Below, one piece after another: positions 5,616 to 8,007 of a DNA stretch of 8,007 nt. The notes below the pieces were generated by a model that saw nothing but the letters and a program-made list of their open reading frames with translations, ran no database searches and was not told the DNA's origin. This stretch comes from Bacteroidota bacterium (GTDB taxonomy: Bacteria; Bacteroidota; Bacteroidia; Bacteroidales; Prolixibacteraceae), in contig JAUYEQ010000145.1 in the NCBI GenBank assembly GCA_030691295.1, forward strand, positions 1 through 8,007, in the 5' to 3' direction. The translations under genes and the position numbers were made by a program. Numbering within the stretch: the first letter of the stretch is position 1; each line of letters opens with the position of its first letter.

Positions 5616-8007
5616 GAAACAAGGAAACAGCTCACCACATAATAATCAGGAGTCACCAGATTCATCAGACCAGATTTCCATTCATACAAGAAAAGTTCAA
5701 TTTCCTATTGTGGGCATTGGTGCATCAGCCGGAGGGCTTGAAGCGCTGGAGCAATTTTTCACCAATACGCCTGCCGCCTGCGGGATGGCTTTTGTCGTTA
5801 TCCAACACCTCGACCCAACCCACAAGGGTTTTATGGTCGAACTGCTTCAACGGTTCACAAAAATGCAGGTTTATACGGTAACCGACCGACTGAAAGTTAA
5901 ACCAAACTGTGTGTATGTAATTCCGACGAACAAGAGCATGTCGATTTTAAACGGCTCGCTGCATCTTTTCGAGCCAATTGAAACACGTGGGTTGAGACTC
6001 CCAATCGATTTCTTTTTCCATTCTCTTGCCGACGACAGGCTGGAACAGAGTATAGGAATAGTTCTTTCTGGTATGGGTTCTGATGGAAGTTCAGGGCTGA
6101 GAGCGATCAAAGAAAAGGCCGGGATAGTGCTGGTTCAGGATCCGGTCGCTGCCAAATTCGACAGCATGCCCCGGGCAGCCATCGAAGCAGTAATAGCTGA
6201 TGTTGTGGCTCCTGCGAACGAGTTACCGGAAAAATTAATTTCGATCATAAAGCATCCATATCTGGCTACTTCAAAAACCCCGCAAAGTCTGGAGAAAGAT
6301 ACCAGTTCGCTCGAAAAAATTATTATTCTTCTTCGCGCCCAATCAGGACACGACTTTTCGCTTTACAAAAAAACTACCTTATACCGCCGTATCGAACGTC
6401 GGATGGGTATCCACCAATTATTGAAAATAGCATCGTATGTGCGTTATCTGCAGGAAAACCCGGTAGAAGTTGAAATACTTTTTAGAGAGTTGCTGATTGG
6501 AGTTACCAATTTTTTCCGTGACCCTGCCGTTTGGGAATTCCTGAAGGAGAAAGTAATACCATCGTTGTTCTCCAAATTGCCACATGGACATGTTTTTCGG
6601 GCCTGGATTCCAGCATGTTCCACAGGTGAAGAAGCTTATTCGCTGGCAATTGTTTTCAAGGAAGCATTGGAGAGGCTGAACATGACCATGAATTTTTCGT
6701 TGCAAATATTTGCCACCGATCTCGATAGTACCGCCATTGATAAAGCGCGGAAGGGAGTTTATCCGGCAAATATTGTTACTGATGTATCGCAAACCCGGTT
6801 AAACCGTTTTTTTATCAAGACTGGCGACCAATACCGGCTAAATGCAGAGATACGGGAAATGGTAATTTTTGCTCCTCAGAATGTTATAAAAGACCCGCCT
6901 TTCACAAAACTCGACATCCTTTCGTGCCGCAACCTGATGATCTACATGGATGCTGAATTACAGAAGAAACTGCTGGCGCTTTTCCATTACAGTCTTAATC
7001 CTGCTGGTCTGTTAATTCTTGGAAGTGCCGAAACCAATGGTTCGCAGGCAGATTTATTCACAATCGTCGATACAAAACTTCGAATTTACCAGCGCAGTGG
7101 TCCGGCCAAAGCAGAAGAACTTTTTGGTTTCCCCAGCTCTTTTGCTCACTCTAAACCAGGGATAGTTGAAATTCAACAAAAGGAGAAAGTTGCTGATAAT
7201 GTACAAACGCTCACCGATAAATTGTTGTTGCAGCAATTTTTACCTGCAAGCGTTTTGGTGACCGAAACAGGCGACATAATTTATATCACCGGAAGTACCG
7301 GGAAATATCTTGAGCCGGCAGCTGGAAAAGCCAACATGAATTTATTTGCCATGGCACGCGAAGGGCTGCGTAATGAGCTTCCGGGAGCTTTCAGAAAGGC
7401 GATGCAGAATTATGAAAAAGTGGTTTTGAACAATGTGAAAGTTGGTACCAACGATGGAACAGTGCTAACGGATGTAACCGTTCAGCAAATAGAAAAACCG
7501 TTGCCATTGAAAGGCAAAATTTTAGTGTTTTTCGCAGATGTGCCCAATGCAAACCTGAAAATTTCAAAACAAAAAGAAACATTGACTTCAGGAATTGCAC
7601 TGAATGCTGAATTGGAATTTGACCTGCAACGCCTGAATGAAGAACTGCAAAGTACCAGGGAAGAAATGCAAACCTCGCAGGAGGAACTGAAATCAACCAA
7701 CGAAGAATTGCAGTCAACCAATGAAGAACTGCAATCGACCAACGAAGAGCTTACCACTTCAAAAGAAGAAATGCAAAGCCTGAATGAAGAACTTCAAACC
7801 GTGAACGCTGAACTTCAGAGTAAAGTGGATGATTTTTCAAGGATAAACAACGATATGAGCAACTTGCTCAACAGCATAGAAATAGCAACGTTGTTTCTCA
7901 GTAAAGAACTGAAAATTCGTCAGTTCACATTGCCTGCAACAAAAATCTTCAAACTTAGGGAGAGCGATCTCGGAAGGCTGTTTACTGATCAGGTTACCGA
8001 TTTGGTT
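5614..8007 (+). CDS. CheB-CheR fusion protein with PAS domains and coiled coil, truncated at the right edge
   Basis: A single protein joins a CheB-type methylesterase/amidase to a CheR-type S-adenosylmethionine-dependent methyltransferase, two opposing glutamate modifications in chemoreceptor adaptation. 798 codons are visible with no stop, so the C-terminus lies outside. The CheB domain (about 28-215) has GIGASAGG with S38, VIQHLDP with H65 and GMGSDGSSG with D157: the triad is intact, and no receiver domain precedes it. The CheR domain (about 230-490) has NFFRDPAVW, the SAM-binding ACSTGEEAYS (334-343), FATDLD, PQNVIKDPPF and CRNLMIY. A PAS-like domain covers about 530-645, a coiled coil about 655-745, and a second PAS starts near 744. 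Relatives commonly continue into more PAS and histidine kinase domains, so that is expected beyond the edge. The start is firm: an in-frame TAA lies at 5602-5604 and the next in-frame ATG (codon 58) would remove the catalytic Ser. There is no Shine-Dalgarno. Confidence 0.95.
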   Translation, partial: MKQGNSSPHNNQESPDSSDQISIHTRKVQFPIVGIGASAGGLEALEQFFTNTPAACGMAFVVIQHLDPTHKGFMVELLQRFTKMQVYTVTDRLKVKPNCVYVIPTNKSMSILNGSLHLFEPIETRGLRLPIDFFFHSLADDRLEQSIGIVLSGMGSDGSSGLRAIKEKAGIVLVQDPVAAKFDSMPRAAIEAVIADVVAPANELPEKLISIIKHPYLATSKTPQSLEKDTSSLEKIIILLRAQSGHDFSLYKKTTLYRRIERRMGIHQLLKIASYVRYLQENPVEVEILFRELLIGVTNFFRDPAVWEFLKEKVIPSLFSKLPHGHVFRAWIPACSTGEEAYSLAIVFKEALERLNMTMNFSLQIFATDLDSTAIDKARKGVYPANIVTDVSQTRLNRFFIKTGDQYRLNAEIREMVIFAPQNVIKDPPFTKLDILSCRNLMIYMDAELQKKLLALFHYSLNPAGLLILGSAETNGSQADLFTIVDTKLRIYQRSGPAKAEELFGFPSSFAHSKPGIVEIQQKEKVADNVQTLTDKLLLQQFLPASVLVTETGDIIYITGSTGKYLEPAAGKANMNLFAMAREGLRNELPGAFRKAMQNYEKVVLNNVKVGTNDGTVLTDVTVQQIEKPLPLKGKILVFFADVPNANLKISKQKETLTSGIALNAELEFDLQRLNEELQSTREEMQTSQEELKSTNEELQSTNEELQSTNEELTTSKEEMQSLNEELQTVNAELQSKVDDFSRINNDMSNLLNSIEIATLFLSKELKIRQFTLPATKIFKLRESDLGRLFTDQVTDLV
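7639..7827 (+). repeat. Nine 21-base degenerate repeats encoding a heptad coiled coil in the CheB-CheR fusion
   Basis: Nine consecutive in-frame heptads occupy codons 676-738. They read EELQSTR, EEMQTSQ, EELKSTN, EELQSTN, EELQSTN, EELTTSK, EEMQSLN, EELQTVN and AELQSKV. Hydrophobic Leu/Met recurs at the third position and polar residues fill the rest, as in a parallel signalling helix linking two sensor modules. The DNA repeats differ at third-codon positions (ctg/ttg/ctt, tca/tcg, aac/aat), so they are an old protein repeat and not a recent duplication. The same heptads are typical of this fusion family. Confidence 0.85.

Noticed and set aside
7391..7757. Antisense ORFs opposite the coiled coil, including one with repeated SSLVD units.
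   Set aside because: They are the reverse-strand shadow of the heptad repeats in the CheB-CheR fusion; their periodicity is fully explained by that coding sequence.
7639..7827. Regular 21-base repeats considered as a CRISPR or microsatellite array.
   Set aside because: The repeats are in frame, without spacers, and vary mostly at third-codon positions, so they are a coiled-coil coding repeat.

Overview
The window most likely comes from a member of the Bacteroidota. The evidence is moderate GC, an MG2/TonB-plug-type periplasmic protein of a kind seen mainly in that phylum, and two TAnnTTTG-type -7 promoter elements. Most starts also lack a Shine-Dalgarno sequence. There is no tRNA, rRNA, insertion sequence, CRISPR array or phage gene. 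The genus cannot be read from the sequence.

Layout, left to right. (1) 52-2415, + strand: a secreted, about 787-residue macroglobulin-like (MG2) protein with a carboxypeptidase-regulatory-like domain and a degenerate TonB-plug-like region but no beta-barrel. (2) 2424-3371, - strand: an exported M23 metallopeptidase with a C-terminal LysM domain. It converges tail to tail on gene 1 with only 8 bases between the stops. (3) 3372-3536: a divergent regulatory region with a -7 element facing each way and an unusually good Shine-Dalgarno for the right-hand gene. (4) 3537-4655, + strand: a membrane-anchored protein that looks like a divergent lytic transglycosylase. (5) 4648-5523, + strand: an exported phosphodiester glycosidase-family (NAGPA/DUF2233) protein overlapping gene 4 by 8 bases, so the two almost certainly form one operon. 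(6) 5524-5613: an intergenic region with a perfect 10-bp inverted repeat whose right arm runs into the next start codon, enclosing a smaller hairpin. (7) 5614 to the right edge, + strand: a large CheB-CheR fusion with PAS domains and a heptad coiled coil, truncated by the window.

Genes 2, 4 and 5 can be read together as a small envelope-remodelling group: an endopeptidase that binds glycan, a glycan-strand cleaving candidate, and a phosphodiester glycosidase that could act on wall- or lipid-linked sugar phosphates. That link is inference from fold and neighbourhood. The CheB-CheR protein appears to be a separate signalling unit.

I see no clear evidence for a wholly new multi-gene system. The points most worth a second look are the inverted repeat that covers the cheB-cheR start codon, and the coupled transglycosylase-like/phosphodiester-glycosidase pair divergent from the M23-LysM gene.
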